A stretch of 64,000 nt of DNA. Origin: Ancylobacter sonchi. Lineage in GTDB: Bacteria; Pseudomonadota; Alphaproteobacteria; Rhizobiales; Xanthobacteraceae. A program made the position numbers and the translations under genes. Positions within the stretch are counted from its first letter, which is position 1. Each line of letters starts with the position of its first letter. This document shows, one piece after another, positions 25,498 through 35,166 of the stretch. The DNA lies in contig NZ_JAHBGF010000028.1 in NCBI RefSeq assembly GCF_018390695.1, forward strand, positions 434,001 through 498,000, written 5' to 3'. A model generated the notes under the pieces. It saw nothing but the letters and a program-made list of their open reading frames with translations. It did no database searches and was not told the origin of the DNA.

Positions 25498-26187
25498 TTG
25501 TTCGACCGGGATTTCGCCGCCTTCCTCTTCGACATGGACGGCACCGTGCTCACCTCCATCGCGGCGGCCGAGCGGGTGTGGACCCGCTGGGCGCAGCGGC
25601 ACGGCCTCGATGTCGCGCGCTTCCTGCCGACCATTCACGGCGTGCAGGCGATCGACACCATCCGCCGGCAGGCGCCCAACATTCCCGGCCTCGACATCGA
25701 GGCGGAAGCCGTCTGGGTGACGCGGGCGGAGATCGAGGATGTCGGCGGCATCGCGCCCATCCCCGGCGCCGTCGCCTTCCTTGAGGCTCTGCCGGCGGAG
25801 CGCTGGACCATCGTCACCTCGGCGACCCGCGATCTGGCCGAGGCGCGGCTGCGTGCGGCCGGCCTGACGCCGCCGGCGCGGATGGTCTGCGCCGAGGACA
25901 TCACGCGCGGCAAGCCGGCGCCGGACGGCTACCTGCTCGCCGCCGAGCGGCTGGGCGTACGCCCGCAGGATTGCCTGGTGTTCGAGGATGCGCCGGCCGG
26001 CATCGCCGCCGGGGAGGCGTCCGGCGGCGCGGTGCTGGTGATCGGCCACACCCATTCCCATCCGCTGGAAACCCCGCACGTCACCGTGCCCGATTATCTC
26101 GGCCTCGCCACCACGGTCACCGCCGGCGGCACGCTGCACCTCACCTGCCCGACCGCGCGGGAGCGGGGAGGGAAGGGCACGGCGTAA
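25498..26187 (+). CDS. HAD-superfamily phosphatase (subfamily IA)
   Basis: This protein of about 229 residues has HAD motif I FLFDMDGTVLTS, motif II TIVTSATRD, motif III Lys in RGKPAPDGY and motif IV VFEDAPAGIAAG. The cap domain between motifs I and II is the helical type, as in small sugar-phosphate or 2-deoxyglucose-6-phosphate phosphatases. I prefer TTG 25498 because GGAG lies 8 bases upstream; GTG 25489 overlaps that site. The substrate is not readable. Confidence 0.88.
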   Translation: MFDRDFAAFLFDMDGTVLTSIAAAERVWTRWAQRHGLDVARFLPTIHGVQAIDTIRRQAPNIPGLDIEAEAVWVTRAEIEDVGGIAPIPGAVAFLEALPAERWTIVTSATRDLAEARLRAAGLTPPARMVCAEDITRGKPAPDGYLLAAERLGVRPQDCLVFEDAPAGIAAGEASGGAVLVIGHTHSHPLETPHVTVPDYLGLATTVTAGGTLHLTCPTARERGGKGTA

Positions 26188-26227
26188 ACCGCCGCCGCTC
26201 CGCTGACCCGAAGCGTCCCCGCCGCGC

Positions 26228-27130
26228 TCAGTCGATGCCGTCAACCGCCTTCAGCCGCGGCACGATGAAGTCGACGAAGGCCCGCACCGCCGGGCGCAGG
26301 AAGCGCGTCGAGGGGAGGGCGAGGAACAATTCGCTCGGCTTCGCCTCATAGTCCGGCAGGATGCGCACGAGTTCGCCGCGCGCGAGTTCGTCGACCACCA
26401 GCAGCTTCTGCACCGGCCCCGGCCCGTGCCCTTCCCTGAGGCTGCGCACCAGCACCTGCGCCACATTGGTGCGCAGCTTCAGGCGGACCGCCAGCTCGGA
26501 GGTCTCGCCGTCGCGTACCAGCACCAGCCGGTCGCGCTCGGAGAGCGCCCCGGTGGTCGCCACCAGCGGGCGCGAGGCCAGTTCCTCCGGCGTGTCGATC
26601 GGGCCGGCCTCGGCGAGGTAGGAGGGGGAGGCGACCAGTATGCGCTGCACCGTGCCGACCCGGCGGGCGACGATATCGCTTCCCTGCGGGCGGCCATAGC
26701 GCAAGGCGAGGTCGAAATTCTCATAGACGAGGTCGACGGACCGGCCGTCCAGCACCAGGTCGGCGACGATGCCGGGATGGGCGTGCTGGAATTCGGCCAG
26801 CAGCGGGTGCAGGCACTGGGTGCCGATGCAGGCCGGCGCGAACAGCCGCAGCGTGCCCTCGATCCGCCCGCTGTCGCGCCGCACGCCTTCCAGCGCCGCG
26901 TCGATGGAGGCCAGCGCCGCACGCGAGGCCTCGAACAGCGCCTGTCCCTGCGCGGTCGGGCGCACCGCCCGCGCCGAGCGCTCAAGCAATCGTGCGTTCA
27001 CATGCCGTTCGAGATTGCGCAGATGCTTGGTCACCGCCGGCTGCGAAATGTCGAGATCGCGGGCGGCGCCGGTCACCGATCCCTTCTCCACCGTACGGAT
27101 GAAGGCGCGCAGCGCCAGCGACAGGTCCAT
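26228..27130 (-). CDS. LysR-family transcriptional regulator
   Basis: This 300-residue regulator has the N-terminal helix-turn-helix MDLSLALRAFIRTVEKGSVT, then AARDLDISQPAVTKHLRNLE, and a C-terminal periplasmic-binding-like effector domain. It starts at ATG 27130. It is divergent from the L,D-transpeptidase gene; a 21-bp dyad in the shared gap is a likely binding site, so it may control that gene, itself or both. The inducer is unknown. Confidence 0.92.
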   Translation of the reverse strand: MDLSLALRAFIRTVEKGSVTGAARDLDISQPAVTKHLRNLERHVNARLLERSARAVRPTAQGQALFEASRAALASIDAALEGVRRDSGRIEGTLRLFAPACIGTQCLHPLLAEFQHAHPGIVADLVLDGRSVDLVYENFDLALRYGRPQGSDIVARRVGTVQRILVASPSYLAEAGPIDTPEELASRPLVATTGALSERDRLVLVRDGETSELAVRLKLRTNVAQVLVRSLREGHGPGPVQKLLVVDELARGELVRILPDYEAKPSELFLALPSTRFLRPAVRAFVDFIVPRLKAVDGID

Positions 27131-27161
27131 CGTTCTCCCACAAAGTGCCATATCTCAAAGT

Positions 27162-27182
27162 TATGATCACAATCGCATCATA
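27162..27182. promoter_or_regulatory. Candidate LysR-type binding dyad
   Basis: TATGAT (27162-27167), 9 bases, ATCATA (27177-27182) forms a perfect 6-bp dyad in the LysR/L,D-transpeptidase divergent gap. LysR-type proteins bind such T-N11-A sites. Confidence 0.5.
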
Positions 27183-27251
27183 GCAGGTGGACATGGTTGC
27201 GGCCATGAGGCTTGCTGCCGCGCGTCAGCTCAGTCGAGGCTCTGGAGAATC

Positions 27252-27929
27252 ATGCTGCTTACCCGTCGTGCCGCGCTCATCGGTGCCCCGCTTTTCCTCG
27301 CAGGCTGTGCCACGCAGGGTCGCCTGCCGGCCCCGACGGCCGCGACCCCGACGGTCGATCCGCGCTGGGCGGCGATGTACGGCCCGGTGGACGGCGAGCC
27401 CTTCCCGGTGCCGGCGGTGGACATCTCCGAGATCGACCCGCAGTTCCTGCGCCAGGAAGTGGCCTATCGCGGCGCCGAGCCGCCCGGCACGCTGGTGGTG
27501 GATCCCAACCGGCGCTTTCTCTATCTGGTGCGCGAGAACGGCCGGGCAATCCGCTACGGCGTCGGCGTCGGCAAGCAGGAAGGCTTCAATTTCCAGGGCG
27601 AGGGGATCATCGCCCGCAAGGCGCTATGGCCGCGGTGGACGCCGACCCCGACCATGATCGCCCGCGAGCCGGAGCGCTACGGCCCTTATCGCGACGGCCT
27701 GCCGGGCGGGCCGACCAATCCGCTCGGGCCGCGCGCGCTCTATCTCTACAAGAACGGTCAGGACACGCTCTACCGCCTGCACGGCACCACCGAGCCGTGG
27801 TCCATCGGCACCATGGTGTCCTCGGGCTGCATCCGGCTGCTCAACCAGGACATCATCGATCTCTACCGCCGGGTTCCCACCGGCTCGAAGGTGATCGTGC
27901 TGCCGGCCGGCGCCCCAGGCGTCGCCTGA
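27252..27929 (+). CDS. L,D-transpeptidase (YkuD/ErfK), predicted lipoprotein
   Basis: This 225-residue protein has the N-terminal signal MLLTRRAALIGAPLFLAGC. LAGC is a lipobox, so Cys19 would be lipidated, and the twin Arg suggests Tat export. The YkuD domain spans about residues 75-218 with catalytic motif HGTTEPWSIG and SSGCIRLLN (His and Cys). Such enzymes make 3-3 crosslinks or attach proteins to peptidoglycan. It is divergent from LysR. A perfect 13-bp tandem duplication covers its stop codon. Confidence 0.92.
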   Translation: MLLTRRAALIGAPLFLAGCATQGRLPAPTAATPTVDPRWAAMYGPVDGEPFPVPAVDISEIDPQFLRQEVAYRGAEPPGTLVVDPNRRFLYLVRENGRAIRYGVGVGKQEGFNFQGEGIIARKALWPRWTPTPTMIAREPERYGPYRDGLPGGPTNPLGPRALYLYKNGQDTLYRLHGTTEPWSIGTMVSSGCIRLLNQDIIDLYRRVPTGSKVIVLPAGAPGVA

Positions 27930-27947
27930 GGCGGTCGCCTGAGGCGC
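27922..27947 (+). repeat. 13-bp perfect tandem duplication across the stop codon
   Basis: GTCGCCTGAGGCG occurs at 27922-27934 and again at 27935-27947. The first copy holds the L,D-transpeptidase stop. It is likely a recent slippage or duplication product. Confidence 0.85.
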
Positions 27948-28400
27948 ATCATCGGGGCGGCGGGGCAGGGGGCTCACGGCCCCCCTGGGCGCCCGCGACC
28001 AGCAGCTTACGCAGGGGACCTCGCTGCTCGCCCGGCGGGGCCTTCCGCCCGTCGCATCGTCCCTGTGGATGCCGCGGAAATCCCGTTGGCAACCGCGCCG
28101 GACTGTCGGAGATTGCCGCCGCATCTTGTTGCCGCATTCCTGCCGCCGGTGTGCCCCGCGTGCCGGCCCGGTGCCTTCAAAGCCTTGTCGCGCCAAGGCT
28201 TTCCTGAACGTCGGCTTACCGTTTGTTTACCATATTGTAATGTGCGTCGCATTTTTGCCGCACTTGGGCAGCCTCCTGTGACATAAGGAGTGGGGGATCG
28301 GGTGGATGGCCCGGTGTCCCGAATGTGGGTTCGCATCCGCTAGAATTTCGGTACCAGCCTTCAAGGTACCGCGACGGATGCCAACGGAACGGTCGGGTGC
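27930..28400. other. 471-base stretch between L,D-transpeptidase and rlpA
   Basis: No supported coding sequence. An AT-richer patch near 28217-28260 (with TTGTTTACC and TTGTAATG) is a likely promoter zone for rlpA. The nested inverted repeat at 28333-28381 follows. Short plus-strand frames here are Arg/Pro-rich and lack ribosome-binding sites. Confidence 0.5.
28333..28381. repeat. Nested inverted repeat in the rlpA leader
   Basis: The outer arms are GCATCCG (28333-28339) and CGGATGC (28375-28381); the inner arms are CGGTACC (28349-28355) and GGTACCG (28365-28371). All pair perfectly. It sits just before the rlpA start region and would fold in the mRNA leader. Confidence 0.7.
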
Positions 28401-29645
28401 ATGGGGCAGGAAACGGCTCTGGGTCGGGTTGCCGGCAAAAAATCGGCGCGGTTGATTTCGATGGACCTCTCGGGGGTCTGCCGTGTCGCGGTTCTTGTTG
28501 GCGTCGGCCTGATGGTCGCGAACTGCACGGGTGAGAACAAGCTCACCAGCAAGATCGATCCCAAGTACGGCGTGGCGGCGAGCCCGCGCGTGGTGAAGCC
28601 GGGCGATCCGGTTCCCAAGGGCGGCGGCACCTATCGCGTCGGCAAGCCGTATACGGTGGCCGGCAAGGTCTATACGCCCTACGAGAACACCAATTACCGC
28701 GCCGAAGGTCTCGCCTCCTGGTATGGCGACGATTTCCACGGCCGCCTGACGGCGAATGGCGAAGTGTTCGACATGCAGTCGATCGCCGCCGCGCACCCGA
28801 CCCTGCCGATGCCGTGCTACGTCAAGGTCACCAATATCAGCAATGGCCGCTCGATGGTGGTGCGCGTCAATGATCGCGGGCCGTATCACGGCAACCGCGT
28901 CATCGACGTCTCCTCGCGCGCCGCCGATCTGCTCGGCTTCAAGCGCGTCGGCACCGCCCGGGTGCGGGTGGAATATGTCGGACGCGCCCCGCTGGAGGGG
29001 TCGGACGACATCCAGCTCGCCTCCACGCTGCGCGAGAACGGCAAGCAGGTCATCCCGACTACCATGCTTGCCTCGGCCGCGCCGAAGCTGCCGCGCCTGC
29101 CGGCGCTGTCCTCCGGCCTGTTCGCCTCGGCCGGCAAGCCCGCCACTGCTGCCGTCGCGGCCAATGTGCCGCTGCCGCCGAGCCGTCCGTTCGAGCTCGG
29201 CGAGCCCACGGCCGAGGACGTCGCCGAGGCGCCGGTCGCCGGCCCGGTGGTGGCGAGCGCCTATGCCGTCAATCCGGTGCGCGTCGCCCGTCCGGCGCAG
29301 CAGGCCGCCGCCGTGGTGGCCCCGCCCGCTCCCGCGCCGCAGCAGGTCGCCTTCGCCCCGCTGCCGCCCAAGCCGGCGAGCAAGCCGGTGGCGGCGCCCG
29401 TCGCCGCGGCTCCCGCTGCCCGGCCGGCTGCCGTCGCGGTTGCTCCGGCGCCCAAGCCCGCTCCCGTCGCCGCCCGTCCGGTTCCGGCCAATGCGCCGGC
29501 GGCGGTCGCCCAGATGGCGCCCAGGACCGCCCCGCAGCCGACCCAGCAGCAGTCGCTCGCCGCTGCCGGCTGGGTGGTCGGTGCGCAGCCGGTCATGAGC
29601 TATTCCCCCTCGCAGGGCGCGGCCACCGGCCAGGGCCTGTACTGA
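28401..29645 (+). CDS. rlpA: RlpA-like septal-ring lytic transglycosylase
   Basis: This 414-residue envelope protein has a hydrophobic signal ending in VGVGLMVANC (lipobox-like) and the RlpA double-psi beta-barrel: GLASWYGDDFHGRLTANGE, then RVNDRGPYHGNRVIDVS, including the catalytic Asp of the family. From about residue 215 it becomes an Ala/Pro-rich tail with many AAPVA-type stretches; no clear SPOR domain is seen. RlpA cuts denuded glycan at the division site. The start is uncertain: ATG 28461 (MDLSGVCR) would also give a signal. It precedes dacC. Confidence 0.88.
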   Translation: MGQETALGRVAGKKSARLISMDLSGVCRVAVLVGVGLMVANCTGENKLTSKIDPKYGVAASPRVVKPGDPVPKGGGTYRVGKPYTVAGKVYTPYENTNYRAEGLASWYGDDFHGRLTANGEVFDMQSIAAAHPTLPMPCYVKVTNISNGRSMVVRVNDRGPYHGNRVIDVSSRAADLLGFKRVGTARVRVEYVGRAPLEGSDDIQLASTLRENGKQVIPTTMLASAAPKLPRLPALSSGLFASAGKPATAAVAANVPLPPSRPFELGEPTAEDVAEAPVAGPVVASAYAVNPVRVARPAQQAAAVVAPPAPAPQQVAFAPLPPKPASKPVAAPVAAAPAARPAAVAVAPAPKPAPVAARPVPANAPAAVAQMAPRTAPQPTQQQSLAAAGWVVGAQPVMSYSPSQGAATGQGLY

Positions 29646-29722
29646 CCCGGTTGCCGGTCCGCTCGGCGCGTCGCCGGAGGCGCTGATTGCTCCTCGCGGC
29701 GTCGGCTGCTAACTCTTCCGGC

Positions 29723-31021
29723 ATGCGCGGAGGGTCGTCGGGCATGTCGTCGGGCAAGCTGTCATCATCTGTCGCCGCCGAAGCTGGCCTGATCGGCCGG
29801 ATCGGCAAGCCGATTGGCCTCATCGCCCACCTCATCGGCCTGGCGGCGGTGCTGATCATCGGCCTTTCGCCGCTCCCCGCCCGTGCTCAGGCCCAGCCGC
29901 CGGCCATCGCTTCGCCGCAGGCGATTTTGGTCGACTATGATAGCGGCACCGTGCTCTTCGAGCGGGGCGCCGACACCCCGGTCGCCCCCGGCAGCATCGC
30001 CAAGATGATGGCGGTAGCCGTTGTTTTTCAAGAGCTTGCGGCAGGGCGCCTGACCCTCGACACCGAATTCAAGGTCAGCGAGTACGCGTGGCGGCGCGGC
30101 GGCGCGCCCTCCGGCGGCGCCACGATGTTCGCCGGCCTCAACACCTCGATCAAGGTTTCCGACCTGCTGCGCGGCGCCATCATTCCCTCCGGCAACGACG
30201 CGACCATGATTCTCGGCGAAGGCATTTCCGGCAACGAGCTCGCCTTCGCACAGAAAATGAACGAGGAAGCCAAGAAGATCGGCCTGACGAATTCGGTATT
30301 CGCCAATTCCAGCGGGCTGTCGGATCCCTCGCAACTGACCACCGCGCGCGACATGATGCGGCTGGCGACCTACATCATCCGCACGTTCCCGGATAACTAT
30401 AAGATCTATTCCGAGAGCGACTTCCTGTGGAACAAGATCCGCCAGAACAATCGCAATCCTTTGCTGAGCATGAGCTTGGGCGCGGACGGCTTCCAGACCG
30501 GCTATCTGAAGGAATCCGGCTTCAATCTGGTCGGTTCGGCAGTGCAGGGCGACCAGCGCCTGATTCTGGTGCTGCTGGGCGCCAAGACCGACAAGGAGCG
30601 GGCCGAGGACGCGCGCAAGCTGCTCGAATGGGGCTTCCGCTCCTTCGAGTCGCAGCTGCTGTTCGATAAGGACCAAGTCGTTGGCGAAGCAACGCTTTAT
30701 GGTGGCGCACGCGCCGGGATTCCGCTGGTCGGCACCGCGCCGATCCGCCTTCTGGTGCCGCGCAGCGGTGGCGAGCGGATCAATGCCCGCATCCTCTATG
30801 AGGGCCCGATCGACGCGCCGGTCAAGGCCGGAACCGAGCTCGCCCGGCTGCGGGTGATGCGCGGCGACCAGCTGGCGCTGGAAGTTCCGCTGGTCGCGGC
30901 CGAGGATGTACCGGAGGGCCCGCTCTGGCGCCGGGCGCTGGACGGGGCCTATGAACTCGTGGTCGGCCTCGCCCGCGAGGGATTCAGCAAGCTGAAGAGT
31001 GCTTATGCCAGAGCCACTTAA
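29723..31021 (+). CDS. D-alanyl-D-alanine carboxypeptidase (class A PBP, DacC/DacF-like)
   Basis: This protein of about 432 residues has a signal (LIGLAAVLIIGLSPLPARAQ) and an S11 peptidase domain with SxxK in PGSIAKMMA and SxN in IPSGND. The third box, normally KTG, reads QTG in GADGFQTGYLKESGF: the Lys codon is replaced by CAG. A C-terminal PBP5-like beta domain and amphipathic helix (LVVGLAREGFSKLKSAYA) tether it to the membrane. The family trims pentapeptides in the periplasm. The start may also be ATG 29744. It overlaps the tmk start. Confidence 0.9.
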   Translation: MRGGSSGMSSGKLSSSVAAEAGLIGRIGKPIGLIAHLIGLAAVLIIGLSPLPARAQAQPPAIASPQAILVDYDSGTVLFERGADTPVAPGSIAKMMAVAVVFQELAAGRLTLDTEFKVSEYAWRRGGAPSGGATMFAGLNTSIKVSDLLRGAIIPSGNDATMILGEGISGNELAFAQKMNEEAKKIGLTNSVFANSSGLSDPSQLTTARDMMRLATYIIRTFPDNYKIYSESDFLWNKIRQNNRNPLLSMSLGADGFQTGYLKESGFNLVGSAVQGDQRLILVLLGAKTDKERAEDARKLLEWGFRSFESQLLFDKDQVVGEATLYGGARAGIPLVGTAPIRLLVPRSGGERINARILYEGPIDAPVKAGTELARLRVMRGDQLALEVPLVAAEDVPEGPLWRRALDGAYELVVGLAREGFSKLKSAYARAT

Positions 31022-31721
31022 GCCGCGCGAGCCACGTCGCCGCACTGTGCGGCCGCCGGCCTCGGGGCGCTTCATCACCTTCGAGGGCGGCGAGGGCGCC
31101 GGCAAGTCCACGCAGGTGCGCCTGCTTGCCGAACGCCTGCGGCAGGCCGGGCTCGATGTCGTCACCACCCGCGAGCCCGGCGGCTCGGCGGGAGCGGAAA
31201 TCCTGCGCCACGTTATTCTGTCTGGTGCCGCCAAACCCTTGGGGCCGTTGGCAGAAGCGACCCTGTTCGCCGCCGCCCGTGCCGATCATCTCGACGCCAC
31301 CATCCGCCCGGCGCTCGCCGCCGGACGCTGGGTGATCTGCGACCGCTTCGCCGATTCCACCCGTGTCTACCAGGGCGCGCTCGGCCAGGTCGATCCCGGC
31401 CTGCTGCGGGAACTTGAGGCGGTGACGGTGGGCGAGACGCGGCCCGATCTCACCCTGATCCTCGACGTGCCGGCCGAGGCCGGGCTCGGCCGCGCCGCCG
31501 CCCGTTCCGGCGCTGGCGCCGACCGTTTCGAGAGCGAGGGGCTCAGCTTCCACCAGCATCTGCGCGAGGCGTTTCTCGATCTCGCGCGCGCGGAGCCGGA
31601 GCGCTGCGCCGTGATCGACGGCCTTCGAGGCATCGAGGTCGTCGCTGCCGATATCTGGCGCGTGGTGGGCGAGCGCCTGCCCTTGCCGGCGAGCCGGAGC
31701 CGGTCCAGGAAGACATCATGA
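31005..31721 (+). CDS. tmk: Thymidylate kinase
   Basis: This protein of about 238 residues phosphorylates dTMP. It has the P-loop FEGGEGAGKSTQ, the TTREPGGSAGAE dTMP-binding stretch, ICDRFADST (DRF motif) and the LID region RSGAGADRFE. The start is at ATG 31005 within the dacC 3' end; GTG 30999 is possible. The stop overlaps the holB ATG (ATGA), so the two are coupled. Confidence 0.94.
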   Translation: MPEPLKPREPRRRTVRPPASGRFITFEGGEGAGKSTQVRLLAERLRQAGLDVVTTREPGGSAGAEILRHVILSGAAKPLGPLAEATLFAAARADHLDATIRPALAAGRWVICDRFADSTRVYQGALGQVDPGLLRELEAVTVGETRPDLTLILDVPAEAGLGRAAARSGAGADRFESEGLSFHQHLREAFLDLARAEPERCAVIDGLRGIEVVAADIWRVVGERLPLPASRSRSRKTS

Positions 31722-32752
31722 GCGACGCCATCATAGAGGCCGACCGGTTCGGCACCGCGCCGACGCCGCGCGCCAATCATCTGCTGATCGGCCATGCCGA
31801 GGCGGAGGCGGCCATGCGCGAGGCCTGGGATGCCGGCCGGCTGCCGCATGCACTGCTGATTGGCGGACCGGAGGGCATCGGCAAGGCCACTTTCGCCTAT
31901 CGCCTTGCCCGCTTTGTGCTTTCCAGCGGTCGCGCACCGGCGGGCACGCTGGAGATCGGCGCCGATCATCCGGTGTCGCGGCAGGTGACGGCGCTGTCGC
32001 ATCCCGACCTGCTGGTCCTGCGGCGGATGCCGAACGACGCCGGCAAGCTGCCGACCGCCATTCCGGCCGAGACGGTGCGGCGGGTGCGCAGCTTCTTCGG
32101 TTCGACGGCGGCTTTGGGCGGCTGGCGGGTCTGCGTCGTCGACACGCTGGACGAGATGAATGCGCAGGGCGCCAACGCCCTGTTGAAGACGCTGGAAGAG
32201 CCGCCGGACAACGCTTTGTTCCTGCTGGTCAGCCACGCGCCGGGCCGGTTGCTGCCGACCATCCGCTCACGTTGTCGTGCCTTGTCCCTGCGGGCCCTGT
32301 CGCCGGAACAGGTTACGGAGGCACTCGACCATCTCGCCGGCCGGATGCCCGATCTGGTGCGCGAGCGGTTCGCCGAGGCCGCGGAGGCGAGCGAGGGCAG
32401 CGTCCGCGAGGCACTGGCCCTGCTCTCGGCCGACCGCCTGGCCGTGCGGCGCGCCACCAACGAGTTGCTGGCGCAGCTGCCGCGCATCGACCCTAAGGCG
32501 CTTCACAGCCTCGGCGACAAGCTGCAGGCGGACCGCGAGGGCGGCGCCGAGAGCTTCATGGCGGCTGTCGAAAACTGGATATCCGACCGCGCGACGGGGA
32601 GGGTGCAAAGCCCGGGAGTGCGCCTTGCACGCCTGCCGGAGGTGTGGGAGAAGGTTCGCCGCGCTGCGATCGACGCGGATGTCTATAATCTCGATCGCAA
32701 GACGTTCGTCTTCCGGATCTTCGCATCGCTCCACGAGGCGGTAGGGCCATAA
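31718..32752 (+). CDS. holB: DNA polymerase III delta-prime subunit
   Basis: This 344-residue AAA+ clamp-loader subunit has a P-loop region [20 protein letters not shown] (about residues 48-67), [11 protein letters not shown] and the sensor/Arg-finger motif TIRSRCR. It loads the beta clamp with the other clamp-loader subunits. It follows tmk with a 4-base overlap, and metG begins 71 bases later. That order is standard in Alphaproteobacteria. Confidence 0.93.
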   Translation: MSDAIIEADRFGTAPTPRANHLLIGHAEAEAAMREAWDAGRLPHALLIGGPEGIGKATFAYRLARFVLSSGRAPAGTLEIGADHPVSRQVTALSHPDLLVLRRMPNDAGKLPTAIPAETVRRVRSFFGSTAALGGWRVCVVDTLDEMNAQGANALLKTLEEPPDNALFLLVSHAPGRLLPTIRSRCRALSLRALSPEQVTEALDHLAGRMPDLVRERFAEAAEASEGSVREALALLSADRLAVRRATNELLAQLPRIDPKALHSLGDKLQADREGGAESFMAAVENWISDRATGRVQSPGVRLARLPEVWEKVRRAAIDADVYNLDRKTFVFRIFASLHEAVGP

Positions 32753-32823
32753 GCTTTCGGCACCGCCCGCACGAGGCAGCCTGTCGGTCCGGCCGCCGCC
32801 AGATCGTGCCAGGATTACGCCTC

Positions 32824-34377
32824 GTGAAACCCGCCTTCTACATCACCACGGCCATCGACTACCCGAACGGCGCGCCGCATATCGGCCATGCCTATGAGAA
32901 GATCGCCACCGATGCCATCGCCCGCTTCAAGAAGCTGGACGGGTATGATGTGCGCTTCCTCACCGGCACCGACGAGCACGGTCTGAAGATGGCGCAGACG
33001 GCGGAAAAGCAGGGGCTGACGCCGTTCGAGTGGGCGACGAAGAACTCCGATCGCTTCAAGGCGATGGATGCGCTGCTGCGCGTCGACTATGACCGCTTCA
33101 TCCGCACCACCGATGACGACCACATCGCCGCGAGCCAGGAAATCTGGCGGCGCATGGCGGCCAATGGCGACATCTATCTCAGCGCCTATTCCGGTTGGTA
33201 TTCGGTGCGCGACGAGGCCTATTACGCCGAGGACGAGACGACGGTAAACGCCGATGGCGTGCGTCTCGGCCCGCAGGGCACGCCGGTCGAGTGGACCGAG
33301 GAGAAGAGCTACTTCTTCCGCCTTTCCGCCTATCAGGAAAAGCTGCTGGCCTTGTACGAGGCGCACCCCGACTTCATCCGGCCGGAGAGCCGCCGCAACG
33401 AGGTGCTGAGCTTCGTGAAGGGCGGTCTTCAGGACCTCTCGATCAGCCGCACCACCTTCTCCTGGGGCGTGCCGGTACCCGGTGACGAGGCGCATGTGAT
33501 GTATGTGTGGGTCGACGCCCTCACCAACTACATCACCGGCGTAGGTTTCCCGGACGACGCCAGCGAGCTGTTCAAGCGGTTCTGGCCGGCGGATCTGCAC
33601 ATCATCGGCAAGGACATCATCCGGTTCCACGCCGTGTACTGGCCTGCCTTCCTGATGGCGGCGGGCCTTGAGGTGCCGAAGACCGTGTTCGCGCACGGCT
33701 TCATCCATAATCGCGGGGAGAAGATGTCGAAGTCGGTCGGCAACGTGATCGACCCCTTTGATCTCGCCGCCGCCTATGGCGTCGATCAGCTGCGCTACTT
33801 CCTGCTGCGCGAGATCCCGTTCGGCCAGGACGGCTCCTATAGCCATGAGGCCATCGTCGCGCGCACCAATGCCGACCTTGCCAATGACCTCGGCAACCTC
33901 GCCCAGCGCTCGCTGTCGATGATCGCCAAGAACCTCGGCGGCGTACTGCCCGAGCGGGGCGTTCTGTCGCCCGAAGACGCCACCATGCTGGCCGGCGCCG
34001 ATGCCATGCTGTCGGCCGCACGCAACGCGATGAACGAGCAGCAGGTGCATCAGGCGCTCGCCGTAATCTGGGCGGTGGTGGCGGACGCCAACCGCTATTT
34101 CGCCGCCTCGGCGCCATGGGAACTGCGCAAGAGCGCGCCGGAGCGCTTCGGCACCGTGCTGTGGACCACCGCCGAGGTGATCCGGCAGGTGGCGGTGCTC
34201 GCCCAGCCCTTCATTCCCGACAGCGCGGCCAAGCTGCTGGATCTGCTCGCCGCTCCGGCCGAGACCCGCGATTTCGCCACGTTGGGGGAGGGCGGGCGCC
34301 TGGTCGCCGGCACCCTCCTGCCCGCCCCGTCGCCGGTGTTCCCGCGCTATGTCGAGCCGGAAGCGCCGAGCGCATGA
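32824..34377 (+). CDS. metG: Methionyl-tRNA synthetase
   Basis: This 517-residue class I synthetase has the HIGH motif in [11 protein letters not shown] (about residues 13-23) and KMSKS in [10 protein letters not shown]. The length fits the form without the C-terminal tRNA-binding domain seen in E. coli. I use GTG 32824 ([16 protein letters not shown]), as the six codons from GTG 32806 are not conserved. The tatD start overlaps its stop. Confidence 0.95.
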   Translation: MKPAFYITTAIDYPNGAPHIGHAYEKIATDAIARFKKLDGYDVRFLTGTDEHGLKMAQTAEKQGLTPFEWATKNSDRFKAMDALLRVDYDRFIRTTDDDHIAASQEIWRRMAANGDIYLSAYSGWYSVRDEAYYAEDETTVNADGVRLGPQGTPVEWTEEKSYFFRLSAYQEKLLALYEAHPDFIRPESRRNEVLSFVKGGLQDLSISRTTFSWGVPVPGDEAHVMYVWVDALTNYITGVGFPDDASELFKRFWPADLHIIGKDIIRFHAVYWPAFLMAAGLEVPKTVFAHGFIHNRGEKMSKSVGNVIDPFDLAAAYGVDQLRYFLLREIPFGQDGSYSHEAIVARTNADLANDLGNLAQRSLSMIAKNLGGVLPERGVLSPEDATMLAGADAMLSAARNAMNEQQVHQALAVIWAVVADANRYFAASAPWELRKSAPERFGTVLWTTAEVIRQVAVLAQPFIPDSAAKLLDLLAAPAETRDFATLGEGGRLVAGTLLPAPSPVFPRYVEPEAPSA

Positions 34378-35147
34378 TCGTCGATAGCCACTGTCATCTC
34401 GACTTCCCGGACTTCGCCTCCGAGCTCGATGCGGTGGTCGAGCGGGCCCGCGCGGCCGGCGTCGGCCGCATGGTGACCATCGGCACCCGGGTGCGCCGCT
34501 CGGGCGAGGTGAGGGCGATCGCCGAGCGCTTCGACGACGTGTTCTGCTCGGTCGGCACGCACCCGCACAATGCCGGCGAGGAGCGCGACGTCACCCTCCC
34601 CGAGCTTCTCGCCGCCGCTGACCATCCCAAGGTAGTGGCGATCGGCGAGGCCGGGCTGGACTATCACTATGATACCGCCCCGCGCGACGACCAGATGGCC
34701 GGCTTCCGCCTGCACATCGCCGCAGCGCGGCAGACCGGTCTGCCCCTCGTCATCCATGCGCGCGAAGCGGATGACGACGTCGCGCAGGTGCTGGAGGAGG
34801 AATACGCCAAAGGCGCGTTTTCCTTCGTGCTGCACTGCTTCACCGCCGGCGCCGATCTGGCGCGCCGGGCCGTTGCCATTGGCGGCTATGTGTCGTTCTC
34901 GGGTATTCTGACCTTCAAGAGCGGCGCACCACTGCGCGAGATCGCAGCGGCCCTGCCCGCCGAGCGGCTGCTGGTGGAAACGGACGCACCCTATCTCGCG
35001 CCCAATCCGTGGCGTGGCAAGCGCAACGAGCCTTCTTATGTCGTCGAGACGGCGCGTATACTGGCCGAGGCTCGCGGTGTCGCGCCGGAGACCATTGCCG
35101 GGCTGACCACCGAGAATTTCTTCCGCCTGTTTTCCCGCGCCCATTGA
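34374..35147 (+). CDS. TatD-family metal-dependent hydrolase
   Basis: This 257-residue TIM-barrel nuclease-family protein has [11 protein letters not shown] at its start (metal-binding HxH), [28 protein letters not shown] and ETDAPYLAP. Family members act as metal-dependent 3'-5' exonucleases in repair or RNA turnover. Its ATG overlaps the metG stop (ATGA). The metG-tatD-MBL order is usual in this order of bacteria. Confidence 0.93.
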   Translation: MIVDSHCHLDFPDFASELDAVVERARAAGVGRMVTIGTRVRRSGEVRAIAERFDDVFCSVGTHPHNAGEERDVTLPELLAAADHPKVVAIGEAGLDYHYDTAPRDDQMAGFRLHIAAARQTGLPLVIHAREADDDVAQVLEEEYAKGAFSFVLHCFTAGADLARRAVAIGGYVSFSGILTFKSGAPLREIAAALPAERLLVETDAPYLAPNPWRGKRNEPSYVVETARILAEARGVAPETIAGLTTENFFRLFSRAH

Positions 35148-35166
35148 GAGCGAGCCGTCCGCACCC

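Noticed and set aside
28065..28286. 73-codon plus-strand frame upstream of rlpA
   Set aside because: Composition is that of random GC-rich sequence and no start signal is seen. The region is better explained as promoter and leader.
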